From positions 992,001-1,056,000 of the forward strand of contig CDRNVI010000002.1 of NCBI GenBank assembly GCA_977017575.1: 64,000 nt of DNA, given 5' to 3'. Shown here in pieces: positions 1-9,668 of this stretch. Position 1 is the first letter of the stretch, and every line of letters starts with the position of its first letter. The position numbers and the translations under genes were made by a program. The notes under the pieces were generated by a model that saw only the letters and a program-made list of their open reading frames with translations, was not told the origin of the DNA and searched no databases. Origin of the DNA: Paramoeba atlantica. Its lineage: Eukaryota; Discosea.

Positions 1-1164
1 TGGCCGTATTGACACCCCGGAATATGACACACCCGTTAATATATCTGAAACGACGCACCACCTGATACATCCGGCGATGCACCTGAACCTGATGCTCCCT
101 ACGAAAATAAATATTCAGAGTTGTCTTTATGCGGTTTAACGCATCGCGCTCTCACCTTTCTAAAACAATTTTATCCCTTTGAAGAAATTTTTGCGAGCTT
201 TCTTTTTTTGCGGTGTGGGGGTAGCTACGACATTGTATCAGAACTCATATCCTTGAAATTCGGAACCGGTTGGTCTGAACGTTCTTGTTCTGACAAGATA
301 CCCGCGTTTTTTAAAAAACTGCATTCCGATATGAAGGATACATGGCTTTGTTTGGATTCCGATATTTTGCACCATGAATCAAACGCAGTTCTTCCTTTTT
401 GGGATAAGGACATAAAGGTGGTGATGGACACAGTGCCACTGTACGTTGATAGCTTGCCTCACTGCTATCAACCCAAATATGCTACACACGTCGTGAAAGC
501 GCTCGTAGCATCTACAATGTCTGGGTATGTTTGCTTCACAGCAGACACATTGTACTGTGGAGCCTCATCCGACGCCGTTATTCAGGACTGTAGTGGTATT
601 CTGGATTTTCTGGCACACAATCGTGTTCGCGCTCTTGCTGACGGGGGATTTTACGATGGTCTTACTGATAGATTAATAGTACCCCATTCTAAAGCCAAAA
701 TTTGGTGTTCGAAGCGCCCAAAATCTAAGTCTATGCAGAAACATCATGATTCAGAAGCAGATGGTAAAATGTGCTTCAATGAAAAGTTGGCTCACTTTAG
801 ATCGCGGGTCGAACACATTTTTTCTCGTTCGTGCTGTGGCAAATGGCTGGCTTTTAAGCAGTGGACTCGTAGTCCAGATTTTCTTTACTATGCTTTTTCG
901 TGCGCTCTCATGGTTCATAACATGGAAGTGTTTCATAAACATGGACCTCAAGGAAGATATCCACCTCTTACCCCTGAGAAAGTGGAAGCAGTTAAAAAGA
1001 AGATAATGGAGCACAAAGGACAATCTTCCAGATATGGAGTATCTGACAGTTCTACTATCACAGGTCCGATGGACAAATACACGTATCCTAAAAATCTTGA
1101 TGCGTATGTTTTTTTTCGTGAACAACAATCCCCCCACCAGCACTCAACCAATAACCCCCTATGA
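1..1164 (+). mobile_element. PIF/Harbinger-type DDE transposase remnant
   Basis: The frame is open from about 49 to the stop at 1164 and reads as the catalytic half of a PIF/Harbinger (IS5-like, DDE_Tnp_4) transposase, which cuts and re-inserts its own element in the nucleus. The three acidic positions are visible in order: VVMDTVPLYV, then RALADGGFYDG, then FRSRVEHIF, followed by the family's usual W-rich stretch and a terminal MVHNMEVF. No ATG opens this frame before about 331. Upstream, bases 2-60 continue coding-like sequence in another frame (DTPEYDTPVNI), so the element is frameshifted and probably cut by the window edge. I see no terminal repeats. Its 3' end lies about 80 bases from a headless LRR gene, so insertion or recombination here may have removed that gene's start. 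Superfamily call fairly sure; activity unlikely. Confidence 0.7.
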
Positions 1165-1240
1165 TCATACACTCTACGCTCATATACAGTTGCCCCTCCT
1201 CGCTATACTTAGCTAGGTACGCTACTTATCAGAGAATCAC

Positions 1241-1744
1241 TTGCCTCTATGTCGTCACGATTCTCCGGCGACGCTCGATTTTTGGGGCCACTGTGGGCCA
1301 CTGTGGGTCGTCTTGTGCCACTTAGTCCACTACGGGCCACCCGGGGACTGCATTGGGTCCAATGAGTTCGAAGGAAGCTTGAATCTAATGCATCTGCCCA
1401 AAAATATGAGAGTACTGCACGCAGGTCATAACAATTTGAGTGGAAATGTCATTCTTTTACATTTGCCACCGATTATGAAGTCACTGTATCTATCTTATAA
1501 TAAATTCTCAGGCACCCTGGATTTGCAGCACTTACCATCGGAGTTTCAAGATCTTCGATTGAATGTAAATAATTTTTCCGGTCTTATATTCTTGGATGAC
1601 CTTCCTAAGGGCCTCAAAACATTATGGCTGTACGGCAACGAAGAACTGCAAGGAGAGATCGACGCAAGAAAGCTTCCTGAAACTTTGGCCAGCTTTTCCT
1701 ACAGCGATACAAAAATTGAAATTTTACCTACTCCTCAACAATAA
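1241..1744 (+). pseudogene. LRR family gene fragment lacking its N-terminal cap
   Basis: The frame encodes about five leucine-rich repeats of the local family, for example MKSLYLSYNKFSGTLDLQHL and LKTLWLYGNEELQGEI, of the form L..L.L..N.FSG..DL..LP. The first in-frame ATG is at 1388, already inside the repeats. The conserved cap with W..GV.C, present in all seven intact paralogues in this window, is missing. The sequence before the repeats (about 1280-1350) is a repetitive GGGCCACT-rich stretch with no resemblance to the cap. It is best read as a 5'-truncated copy, perhaps broken by the Harbinger-like element just upstream. A short expressed protein starting at 1388 is possible but less likely. 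Confidence 0.6.
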
Positions 1745-2573
1745 TTAGTATAAAATTTATACTCAATATTTCTACAATTACAGTACTCAATATTACGTCG
1801 CTTATACCGTCAAAGCATAATTTATGGCCTTGGGACATAAATGACATTTTATGAGTTGTGACCAAGGACGAATGCGTAGCACCTGGATCACTTTTGTGGT
1901 TTGGGTTGTATGGAAACTCACGGTGGAGCATAACCTGTGGTCATGGCTCTCATCGATTTTGTTTACCTTCTCTGGCTTTACGGTGACACAGAACCTGAAT
2001 TCGGATCTCTATACCAATAGGTACGTACCCGTATTGGTGGTAATCCGAATCGGCGACCTGTGCCGCACTCATGAAGATAACGAATATAGAACACCTAAGC
2101 TCAATCACTGAAAGAGATTGAGAGGGACGCCGCGAAGCGGCGCTATATTTTTTGGGGGTTTTTTATTCCCATTTTCTCGAAAATGACTTTGTTCGTTCAA
2201 GAACACATCCCTTAAATACAGTCTGTAGAAATTTTGTAGAAACCATTTTTTTTTTGCATTTTAGACAAAATTTAGTATACCGTACCCACTTAGTATACCG
2301 TACCCACTTAGTATGCCTACTAGGTATACTATCCTGGAACATGGTTTACTATTCACAAAAAAATGACGAAAAGTTTGTGAATAATAAATGGGTCCCCCCT
2401 TTACTCTTCTGGTCAAAAATAGAGGAAAAGGAAAATCCAGAAAATGACATTTAATTCTGTCATTTTCAATTCCTTTCCCATTTTCCTTTATTTTTGATCA
2501 GGGTAGAGAAAGTCATACCTTTTGGTTCAATGAACCACGACTGAACCAACCTACAAGGCGTACCCCCCCTTCA
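1745..2573. other. Gene-free interval with decayed repeats
   Basis: No convincing coding sequence. Bases 2125-2346 are a 5'-truncated copy of the MITE found whole at 22,823-23,107. Bases 2409-2510 form an imperfect palindrome, GGTCAAAAATAGAGG against its inverse before ATTTTTGATC. A second small palindrome around GGTTCAATGAACC lies at 2523-2552. The rest shows nothing I can name. Confidence 0.5.
2125..2346 (+). repeat. 5'-truncated copy of the 22.8-kb MITE family
   Basis: The interval shares the GCCGCGAAGCGGC hairpin, the ACAAAATTTAGTATACCGTA stretch and the terminal GGTATACTATCCTGGAACAT end with the element at 22,823-23,107. The opposite terminal repeat is not found, so this copy is truncated. 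An extra copy of TTAGTATACCGTACCCAC shows small internal tandem duplication. Confidence 0.7.
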
Positions 2574-3308
2574 ATGTATTTATTAAATTTATTGTACATT
2601 TACGCTAAAATGAGATTCTCCATGTTCGCATTACCCGCTGAGGACAATATACCACGTTCACGTGCCGCAAAAGCAACAAGGTTGTTTATTCCGCAAGAGG
2701 ATCTATTGCAGCGCTTCCTTTACGACGTATCCGGGCATCACGATAGTTGGGTAACAACCCGAAAAGGGTTTTTTGGTGAAAAACCTGTTCACGTTTGCGA
2801 ATGGTATGGGGTGGAATGCAACGTGAAAAAAGAAGTTGTATCCCTAAAATGGCGTCAAATTTTAGGCTTAAAACTCGGAGGGGTCCTTTCCTGGGGTGAC
2901 CTTCCCCATACTGTCCAAATAATCCGTCTGGAAAACAATGTTTTACGAAGTTCCATTGATTTTTCAGTACTTCCTGACGGATTACTCTATATGGATCTCA
3001 CAAGAAACCGCTTTAGCGGTACCATTGATGGTACCCGGCTTCCTCCGCATATAAGAAGCGTTCGCTTAGGTTCTAATCGATTTACAGGAATACTTGATCT
3101 CACTTCACTTCCCTATACTCTCGAGCATTTCAGTGCTCCAAGTAACGAGTTCATAGGCACGCCCAGTCTGAAGTATCTTCCTGACGCACTAAAGGAGTTG
3201 GATCTTAGGGAAAATCTGTTTCAGTGGGAAGGTATCGAACCCCCTCCTCCCCCTCCGGAAATTTTAATTTATCCGCAGAGCGTCAAACAGGAATCGGAAG
3301 ATGAATAG
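2574..3308 (+). CDS. LRR protein of the local capped family (244 aa)
   Basis: The protein opens with a short hydrophobic stretch (MYLLNLLYIYAKMRFSMFAL) that could be a signal peptide or anchor. The family cap follows at about residues 30-115: a basic R..K....P lead, W at the end of the first helix, CEWYGVEC, and a GLKLGGVLSWGDLP exit. About four LRRs of roughly 21-23 residues follow (LLYMDLTRNRFSGTIDG, IRSVRLGSNRFTGILDL), ending in a proline-rich, acidic tail. The two cap cysteines are present, as in plant-type LRRNT caps, suggesting a disulphide and a secreted or surface location. Start is the first ATG. Function unknown; LRRs bind proteins. The loop between W and the first Cys is longer than in the paralogues. 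Confidence 0.75.
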   Translation: MYLLNLLYIYAKMRFSMFALPAEDNIPRSRAAKATRLFIPQEDLLQRFLYDVSGHHDSWVTTRKGFFGEKPVHVCEWYGVECNVKKEVVSLKWRQILGLKLGGVLSWGDLPHTVQIIRLENNVLRSSIDFSVLPDGLLYMDLTRNRFSGTIDGTRLPPHIRSVRLGSNRFTGILDLTSLPYTLEHFSAPSNEFIGTPSLKYLPDALKELDLRENLFQWEGIEPPPPPPEILIYPQSVKQESEDE

Positions 3309-3701
3309 ATTAGGTAAAATGTATGTGTATTCGCATTTAGTTATTGCCCCATCCTGTATTTGCTGGATACCATGCAAGTTGCTTATTTTTCGGTTTCTAA
3401 CACTGACGAGTTGAGTAACACTGACAGATGTGACTAACACTGACGAGTTTATGCTTTTTGTACGCAATAACATCGGGCGAATTTTTTACGTGCATTTTCT
3501 GTAAAGGAAAGCCGGACACTTTTCTTTTTTCAGATGACAGAAGTTTCGTCAAAGTAAAGCCGGTACCTCGTTCTGACCGAAAATGGCTGACACTATTTAG
3601 TGCTGATTTTTTTTAAATTTCATTCAACACTTAACAGGGAGGGACGCCTAAGCGCCTCAAGTTGTCTTCATAACACTACTCCTCCCTTTTTATTTTTATA
3701 A
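3309..3701. other. Intergenic interval with short direct repeats
   Basis: No gene seen. A short direct repeat of TAACACTGACGAG-like units occurs at 3398-3448 (three imperfect copies). Pyrimidine-rich sequence just before 3702 (ACTACTCCTCCCTTTTT) could serve as a trans-splicing tract for the next gene. Confidence 0.4.
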
Positions 3702-4253
3702 ATGACTTCTAAAAGAAAAGTTCATAAATATGTGAATAAAAATATTTCTATCTCTTCTACACGTAGTTTGTGGCACTTTTTAATGGACCATTTTTTAAAC
3801 GAAAGGGGTACGATGTATTTACTACACACTATATGCCTGCTGTGGGCAAGTAGTGGCGGCGTGGCTCAGATATTTTCTTCACGTTCAGTGTCCTATTCTC
3901 TAACTTCGGATACACACGGAGAAAAACGAGCAGCAGGCCTACGAAAAAAGGTGAACGATAACACTGCAAATCTACACGCTCACGATAAGAAATCTCACAA
4001 AGCAGAACCAGTTCACGAAGAGAATAACGATTCTCGTGATTCATCAACTTCTTTTTACGAAACTTTGGAAGATATGTGGGATTATTATCGTACGTCAGTA
4101 TGGCTTCATGTAGCTTTATTCTATGTAGGTATAATGACGTATCAGTTTGCTGCTCTTGGGACGATATTGGGAGTGCAAATTTCCTTGGTTCTGATTATAT
4201 GTTCTTGTGTTGGCTTATTCGTCCACGGTTGGCTTGGCACGGGCCCGTCTTAA
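3702..4253 (+). CDS. Hypothetical membrane protein (183 aa)
   Basis: I do not recognise this protein. It begins with about 25 polar, basic residues, then a hydrophobic segment MYLLHTICLLWASSGG that could act as a signal anchor (or as a signal peptide if translation starts at the second Met, near 3813). The middle (about residues 65-120) is polar and charged, rich in H, K, D and S. The C-terminal 60 residues hold two likely transmembrane helices (WLHVALFYVGIMTYQFAALG and ISLVLIICSCVGLFVHG), ending GTGPS. A location in an internal or plasma membrane is inferred from this. The gene has a good pyrimidine-rich leader and lies in line with its + strand neighbours, an LRR gene and a release-factor-like gene. 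Coding status is likely but not certain. Confidence 0.55.
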   Translation: MTSKRKVHKYVNKNISISSTRSLWHFLMDHFLNERGTMYLLHTICLLWASSGGVAQIFSSRSVSYSLTSDTHGEKRAAGLRKKVNDNTANLHAHDKKSHKAEPVHEENNDSRDSSTSFYETLEDMWDYYRTSVWLHVALFYVGIMTYQFAALGTILGVQISLVLIICSCVGLFVHGWLGTGPS

Positions 4254-4950
4254 ATTCTAGCATGCGTCATAATAATTTTGAGAATAACTTTTGGTGAAAC
4301 GTAGAGTAAATGCAGCAATATTGATTTGTTTCTTGTTTCATGCTGAACATGGTATCGGGCTCAAGATCAAACCCGCTATAGGGTTTTCTCCTACGAATAT
4401 TTACCCGAATAGAGATTTGGGTTAAATTCAAGCTAATTTGGCTTTGTCTTCAATTTCCAAAAAAATGTTCTTTTTACAACATTCATTCCGAAATTCTTTC
4501 CCTTTAATTCCTACAGCTTTAATAGCTACTGCTTCCTTAACTTTGGGAGCAATGTACTGGTAGTTCGATCGGGAACGATTTCAGTGACAATTTGGACTTT
4601 TTAGCCACTGCACACAACCCTTCACAGAGACACTTTGCTCACAGTGGACTCTTTGTGACAGGAAAATCGAGCACGCTACCCACAGGGCATTATATAATAC
4701 TATTATTAGATACCGAAACAAAACCAGATATTTCAAAAACATGTGATTCATGAGGAATGATTGCTTCTACAGAAGTCGTAAATAAAAAATTTGCTTTAAT
4801 TTCACCGAGATTTGCTATCTATGCCAATAGCCCAGGATACAGCCATTTGGATGGGAAGTATTTCAAATGCGAATAACGTAAAATTGTTTATTTCTAATGT
4901 TATATCTGAAGATCTACCAAATATAACTGATCACTCAACTTTTCCTACTA
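4254..4950. other. Intergenic interval, nothing recognised
   Basis: About 700 bases of AT-rich sequence without supported genes or clear repeats. A short frame at 4812-5009 overlaps the next gene and looks like a shadow. Confidence 0.4.
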
Positions 4951-5436
4951 ATGTTGCGTTTGGCATGGAAGGTGTCTTCGCGCATCATTCCCGGCTACCT
5001 TCGCTATAAACACAAAGACATTGTAGTCCCCCCTGATCGATGCGAATTCATTGCCATGAGAAATTCTTCGGGTCCTGGAGGTCAAGCAGTGAATGCATCT
5101 TCAAATAGAATTGAATTGCGAGTGTCTGGAATCCACCGCGTGCCGTTTTCAAATATTGATAACGAAACGTGGTCAAGATTCTTAGCCAGACATCGAAACT
5201 CTATATGCATGAGATCGGATACCTTGATTATACACTGTAGAGAGCATCGTTCTCTTTCTGCCAACAAAACGGGGTGTATAGACAAAGTTCGACACATGAT
5301 AGCCAATTCCTCCTTTGTTGAGCCTCGGGCGGAGATTATTCCTCCGAAAAGTGAAAATAGAAAACAGAAAATCGTTACAAAAAAGAAATTTAAAGGAACT
5401 AAAATGCTTGCGAAAATCGCTAGATCACTTTCCTGA
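4951..5436 (+). CDS. Class I release factor-like protein with GGQ (ICT1/mtRF-R type)
   Basis: This 161-residue protein carries the catalytic GGQ motif of class I peptide chain release factors in the context SSGPGGQAVNASSNRIELR (Gln at residue 45). It is far too short for a full release factor and has no codon-recognition domain. It therefore belongs with the ribosome-rescue members (ICT1/MRPL58, C12orf65/mtRF-R), which release stalled peptides on mitochondrial ribosomes by hydrolysing peptidyl-tRNA. The tail (about 125-155) is strongly basic, with KSENRKQKIVTKKKFKGTK, as expected of the helix that enters the mRNA channel in rescue factors. The N-terminus, LAWKVSSRIIPGYLRY, looks like a mitochondrial presequence. 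The start is the first ATG of the frame. Domain call confident; the exact subfamily is inference. Confidence 0.8.
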   Translation: MLRLAWKVSSRIIPGYLRYKHKDIVVPPDRCEFIAMRNSSGPGGQAVNASSNRIELRVSGIHRVPFSNIDNETWSRFLARHRNSICMRSDTLIIHCREHRSLSANKTGCIDKVRHMIANSSFVEPRAEIIPPKSENRKQKIVTKKKFKGTKMLAKIARSLS

Positions 5437-6257
5437 AATACTTTCCTGTATAATGTTATGCAAGTTAAAGGTTAGTGTGATACAAAAACCCCCCACAGTG
5501 AAAAGTCACCCCCCTCTAACTTTTCAGTCAAGTGCCCGTTTGAGTTCATTTTTGTTGCATTTTGCAGATCCCAACGCAAAGACTTTGCACATTAAAACAT
5601 GGAACTAAAAATCTCAAATGCGTGCATCCGATAGACGGATTATCACTTTCTTCACATTTTTCAAGAGACCAATTTCTCACATTTCAACTAATTAAATCTT
5701 CCCCCATGAGAAATTCAATTATTTCTTATGGCTGATGATCTCATGGCAGCAGATGGCTCCGCCTTCTGATTTTTGACTTGCTCTTCCTCCTTCCTCTACG
5801 GTTTTGCAGATCACAAATGTAACAAGCCTTAGCGTTGATCAAATCACACTCGTTAACGGGTCAAACAAATGGCAGCCACTTCGTTGACAGTCGGATTTAC
5901 TGTCAACGAAGTGGCTGCCATTTGGTTGATCCGTCAACGAAGTAGATACATAGCCAAATTTCCTCCCCCTTTTGTAGTTCCGCCTTCAACCCAACAGGTA
6001 GTAAATAATGCATTGGAATGATCATTCCCAGGGTTACATTTCACAGGTCGATGTGTAGGGGTGGCATTGTAATGGCATCACGTAAGATGTCGTGATCAAT
6101 TTCTTACATATGATATGTTTTTTTATAGCTTTTCTAAAATGATCAATGATCTGGCATGCAAAATAAAAAAACTCTTTAAAAATATTTTGATGCAATACGC
6201 AGTATTTAAGCAAAGTATACATTTGTTGGTTTCATTGACAAGTATATTTGATTCTCT
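5437..6257. other. Gene-free interval with transposon debris
   Basis: Bases 5490-5605 match the left end of the Tc1/mariner element at 8509 (CCCCACAGTGAAAAGTCACC and a shared TTGTTGCATTTTGCAGATC block), so they are a solo transposon end. Bases 5848-5943 are a near-perfect palindrome, listed separately. The rest shows nothing. Confidence 0.5.
5848..5943. repeat. Long hairpin palindrome
   Basis: A perfect 25-base inverted repeat (5867-5891 and 5899-5923, core GGCAGCCACTTCGTTGACAG) encloses a 7-base loop. The pairing continues outward imperfectly for about 20 bases on each side. It resembles a foldback MITE. Confidence 0.8.
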
Positions 6258-6971
6258 ATGAACAGTACAACTGAAGCTGCACCGGCCTTTCATTCGTCCA
6301 GACGCGGAAAAGTTACAAAGAGTGCTTTGCCTCTAGAATATTCTCTTTCTCGTTTCATAGAAAAAGTAGAAAATCCGCATTCCTCGTGGAAGGCAGATAA
6401 CCGAGCATGTGAGTGGAAAGGAGTGAAATGCGATTTCGGAGGACATTTGCTTTGCTTGGCTTGGGCTAACTATGGCTTGCTTGGGACACTTCTCTGGCAT
6501 CATACTCCTCCGATACGAGGAAGCTTTTTTGTACATTGTAATTCTTTGCAAGAAAATGTGGATTTGAGTCAACTGGAAGATGCAACAGAGCTGTGCAATT
6601 TAAGTCACAACAAATTTCAAGGTATGATAGATTTTACGCAATTGCCATCAGGCTTGGATTCACTGTGGCTTTCATACAATGAATTCTCTGGAAAAGTAGA
6701 TCTTACAGCCTTGCCCACTGGACTTCGATTGTTATTTCTTCAAAATAACGTATTTTGTGGAACGCTAATTTTAAATTTTCTTCCAGGTAGCATGAAATTT
6801 GTTTCCCTTAGGAACAATCAATTCTCTGGTATACTGCATCTGACTTCCTTGCCCCAGAGTCTACGAAGGATGGATCTGAGTCAAAATTCGAAACTAAACG
6901 GTGAAATCGATAGGAATTTATTTTCTCCTGATCTCACAATAGTTAAAGAAGGAACGGGAATACTTTCTTGA
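6258..6971 (+). CDS. LRR protein of the local capped family (237 aa)
   Basis: The protein starts directly with the family cap and has no obvious signal peptide. Residues 10-90 hold RRGKVTKSALPLEYSLSRF, then a helix ending PHSSW, then ACEWKGVKCD, then an exit segment YGLLGTLLW. About five LRRs follow (LDSLWLSYNEFSGKVDLTAL, MKFVSLRNNQFSGILHL) of plant-like consensus with LP at the repeat boundary. There is no membrane tail. Both cap cysteines are present. The lack of a leader with an otherwise secreted-type cap suggests either a cytosolic product or a start further upstream; I see no in-frame ATG that adds a signal. Function unknown, protein binding inferred. Confidence 0.75.
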   Translation: MNSTTEAAPAFHSSRRGKVTKSALPLEYSLSRFIEKVENPHSSWKADNRACEWKGVKCDFGGHLLCLAWANYGLLGTLLWHHTPPIRGSFFVHCNSLQENVDLSQLEDATELCNLSHNKFQGMIDFTQLPSGLDSLWLSYNEFSGKVDLTALPTGLRLLFLQNNVFCGTLILNFLPGSMKFVSLRNNQFSGILHLTSLPQSLRRMDLSQNSKLNGEIDRNLFSPDLTIVKEGTGILS

Positions 6972-7241
6972 TCACCTGAATTTACTAAGTTTCTGTATCG
7001 GTAGGTATGTCAAACTCAAAGTTAAAGCCTGACTCGTTTTCCCGGATTTTATCGGGATACTTTATTTCTCAGTTTCCTTAAATAGAATGTAAGAAAGAAA
7101 GAAAACAAAAGCAGTGAAACAAATTCGGCTTCCTTTATTTTCTCCTCCGTTGAAAAAGTAAACACGCAAAGTGTGTGCTGCCAAATCCATAATGTTTTTA
7201 ACTCGAGGTCTATTTTCAGTTATTTTTTTCTTTTTAATGTC

Positions 7242-7598
7242 ATGCTAGAATCATTTTTCTGCGTACGTGATTTTATTATTTTGCGCCGTTGGGGTAATAA
7301 AATAGAAAATAGTAGGAAAAAGAAATTAAACGTTCTCAATTCTGCTCAACGCCTTCGTCTTCCCTTACTTGCACAAGCGCCTTGGGGAGCCATTGTGGTC
7401 ATATCTGCTGCACTTCTTTTTTTTGGGGCTGATTTCGCCTATGGAGCTTATCGTCGCTACGCGGATCCAACAACAGACAATGAAGAACGAAACCGCGTTC
7501 GTGTTCGTAAGCAACAAGAAGCAAAGCAGTGGGTCCGGGCAGAAACTGTGGCCTATTCAAAAAGTCGTCCGAAAGGATACCGAGGAGAGGATAAATAG
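7242..7598 (+). CDS. Small single-pass membrane protein, probably mitochondrial (118 aa)
   Basis: Not a family I recognise. From the ATG at 7242 the protein has a basic N-terminal third (RRWGNKIENSRKKKLN), then one clear transmembrane helix at about residues 50-70 (PWGAIVVISAALLFFGADFA), then a charged C-terminal tail rich in R, K, E and Q. This layout is typical of small accessory subunits of mitochondrial respiratory complexes or import machinery. The frame is open further upstream from 7173 but without an ATG. It lies between an LRR gene and a transposon cluster, on the cluster strand. Mitochondrial assignment is inference. Confidence 0.5.
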   Translation: MLESFFCVRDFIILRRWGNKIENSRKKKLNVLNSAQRLRLPLLAQAPWGAIVVISAALLFFGADFAYGAYRRYADPTTDNEERNRVRVRKQQEAKQWVRAETVAYSKSRPKGYRGEDK

Positions 7599-8238
7599 AG
7601 GGAAATATACACTTTATGTAAATAAATTAATTAATGGAGACAATGAAGTGTGCCACTTTTTTGGATGACACTGGATGACTAATTTTGTTGATACTCCAGC
7701 TTATCTATACCCTCTCACCTTTATAGTTCATTTGCCAGAACGAACGTTTGCCCGTTCTTCAGGAGAGCATCTGACTTCCGGCTAAGCTCTTTTTTTGATT
7801 CGCAGTTTGCTTTTCTTTCTATTTTTTTCTCTTTTCTAACACCCTTATTGCGCAGGAAATCCCTTTTATACTTTTCGGCTTTCAAAAATAACGAAGCGAT
7901 AGTCATGGTACGTCTCACTACAAGGTTCGTTTGTGCCTTCACTCCATGCTCATATCTGTCTTGGACGGCACTCGATCGCACTGGATGACAGTGAACAACT
8001 GCACATTGTCCAATTCAATGATCGTTTTAGCTTTTCTCTCACACGTTGAACTGGTTGAAGACCGTAAAGGTAGACGTAACAAGCGAAGCTCGTCTAGAAA
8101 AGTTCGAAAAACATGAAAAATGATCAGAAATTGATCAATTTTAGCAGAAATGTGATATTTATGCTACAAGCGACACTATTTAAATACGAAGTTTTTTGGG
8201 TTTTTATCAGCGCCACTTTAATTAAGGCAACTTTAATT
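7599..8238. other. Intergenic interval, nothing recognised
   Basis: Several short frames on both strands show no motif. The right end abuts the repeat element starting near 8239. Confidence 0.35.
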
Positions 8239-9532
8239 TTCTTTTTTAGGTTCTTCGTTAAACGCGGTGGTTGTTTTCAACTTAGAAGTCATTCATGCTG
8301 CGCGCTTCGCGTTGAAAACTACCACCGCGTTTAACGAAGAGCCTAAAAAAGAAACATCTCCAAAAGATCATGAATAATCTACTTTTTTTGGGGAAAAAGC
8401 TCGATTTTTCGGCAAAAATTGCGAAACTTTACACCAAATTTGGGCCTTTTTTGATGCCTTCCCATTAGGGGCAGGAGTCGATTCAGTCGAAAAAAACGTC
8501 GCATAATAAACCCCGCTCACGAAAAGTGACCCCCCTCTTTTTTTTCGTACAAATGTCCGTTTGAGCTGTTTTTTGTTGCATTTTGCAGATCTCAACACAA
8601 GGACTTTGCGCGTGCAGAAATGAGACAAAAAGAAACGAATACGCACAATTTAGAGAAGAATTACCATTTTGTCACTTTTTCGCCCTTCAATCTTATACAC
8701 TCCTTAAGTCGAGAATCAAAACTTAATACTGTTTTGTCGATCACTTTTTGAGTTAAAGAAGACCATGCTTTACATACACATCGGATAAGTGAAGGTTTGT
8801 CCGATGGGGTTTGTTCGTCTACCGCCTCTTGGACCATAGACCAGACGTTTTCTATGGGGGAAAGGTCGGGCGAGTTGGGGGGCCAGTTTCTTAGAACATC
8901 ACTCATTCAATTCTCAATATACTCTTTGGAGGCACGGGCAGTATGTGCCGTTGCCCAATCCTGTTGAAATACACTATTAGGGGGAAATCTACCTGTTTTA
9001 ATGTTTCTATGTACGTCTCACTTGTAATAGATGTGTCATTGTAGATGTCTCACTTGTAATAGATGGTCACAGGACTCAAAGTGTATTCCCCGCTAGATTT
9101 TTTTTCGTTCAGATATTTTTTGATTATCCTTCTAGAGACGTTAAAATCACGGGATAATTGTTTTATCGGAACACCTTCTGCCTGTCTCATCTTCAACAGA
9201 ACCTTACCACTATCCCTAAGCCCCCCTTTTGGGAGCCGATATGGTGATTTGGTCATTTTTGGAAAAAAAGTTGAAAAACCAATTATGTTTTTTGACTAAA
9301 TTTCAAAATTTTAAAATGAGCTAAAAACAGCGGGAACGTACAGATCTCGAAATTTTGAACGAAAAAGTGATATGATAACCCACCGACGCCCCCCTGTGCT
9401 AAAAATAAGGGGGGGTCACTTATTCGTGAGCGGGGGTTTTTATTACTGTGTTTCTCTTTATATTTTCACTGTTTTTGTTGACTTTTTTTTCAATAATCGA
9501 GGGTAGAGCGGTAGTTATACAACCACCGCAAT
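8239..9532 (-). repeat. Hairpin-ended repeat X, interrupted by a Tc1/mariner insertion
   Basis: The left end is a foldback of about 41-base arms (8241-8281 and 8311-8351) built on CTTCGTTAAACGCGGTGG. The right end is TAGAGCGGTAGTTATACAAC with its imperfect inverse. Both ends match, in opposite orientation, the copies at 57.9-60.2 kb. The central part known from those copies is missing here, and a Tc1/mariner element occupies 8509-9440. Confidence 0.65.
8509..9440 (-). mobile_element. Tc1/mariner-like transposon, internally deleted
   Basis: The element is about 932 bp, flanked by TA on both sides (8507-8508 and 9441-9442). Its terminal inverted repeats begin AACCCCGCTCACGAAAAGTG on the left and match the inverse of the right end with small differences. 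On the minus strand, 9256-9050 encodes a helix-turn-helix N-terminus (LSRDFNVSRRIIKKYLN). Further on, 9000-8661 encodes the end of the DDE domain: FQQDWATAHTARASKEYIE carries the second Asp and NWPPNSPDLSPIENVW the third acidic residue. The stretch between them, including the first catalytic Asp, is missing, and the frame is broken near 8905. The transposase cannot be functional. TA target and TIRs make the superfamily call firm. Confidence 0.85.
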
Positions 9533-9668
9533 AAGTTGTTATACTCCCCTTGTCAGAATAAAATACAAATCGATTTTTCGTTGTGGCAAAATCTACCCCA
9601 AAGAAACGGTGCCATTTATACTTTTCAAAAAACAAATCGATTTTTTTTGTGAAATATTTTTTTCCTGA

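Noticed and set aside
1851-2111. 86-codon + strand frame downstream of the LRR fragment
   Set aside because: No motif, no family resemblance, surrounded by decayed repeats.
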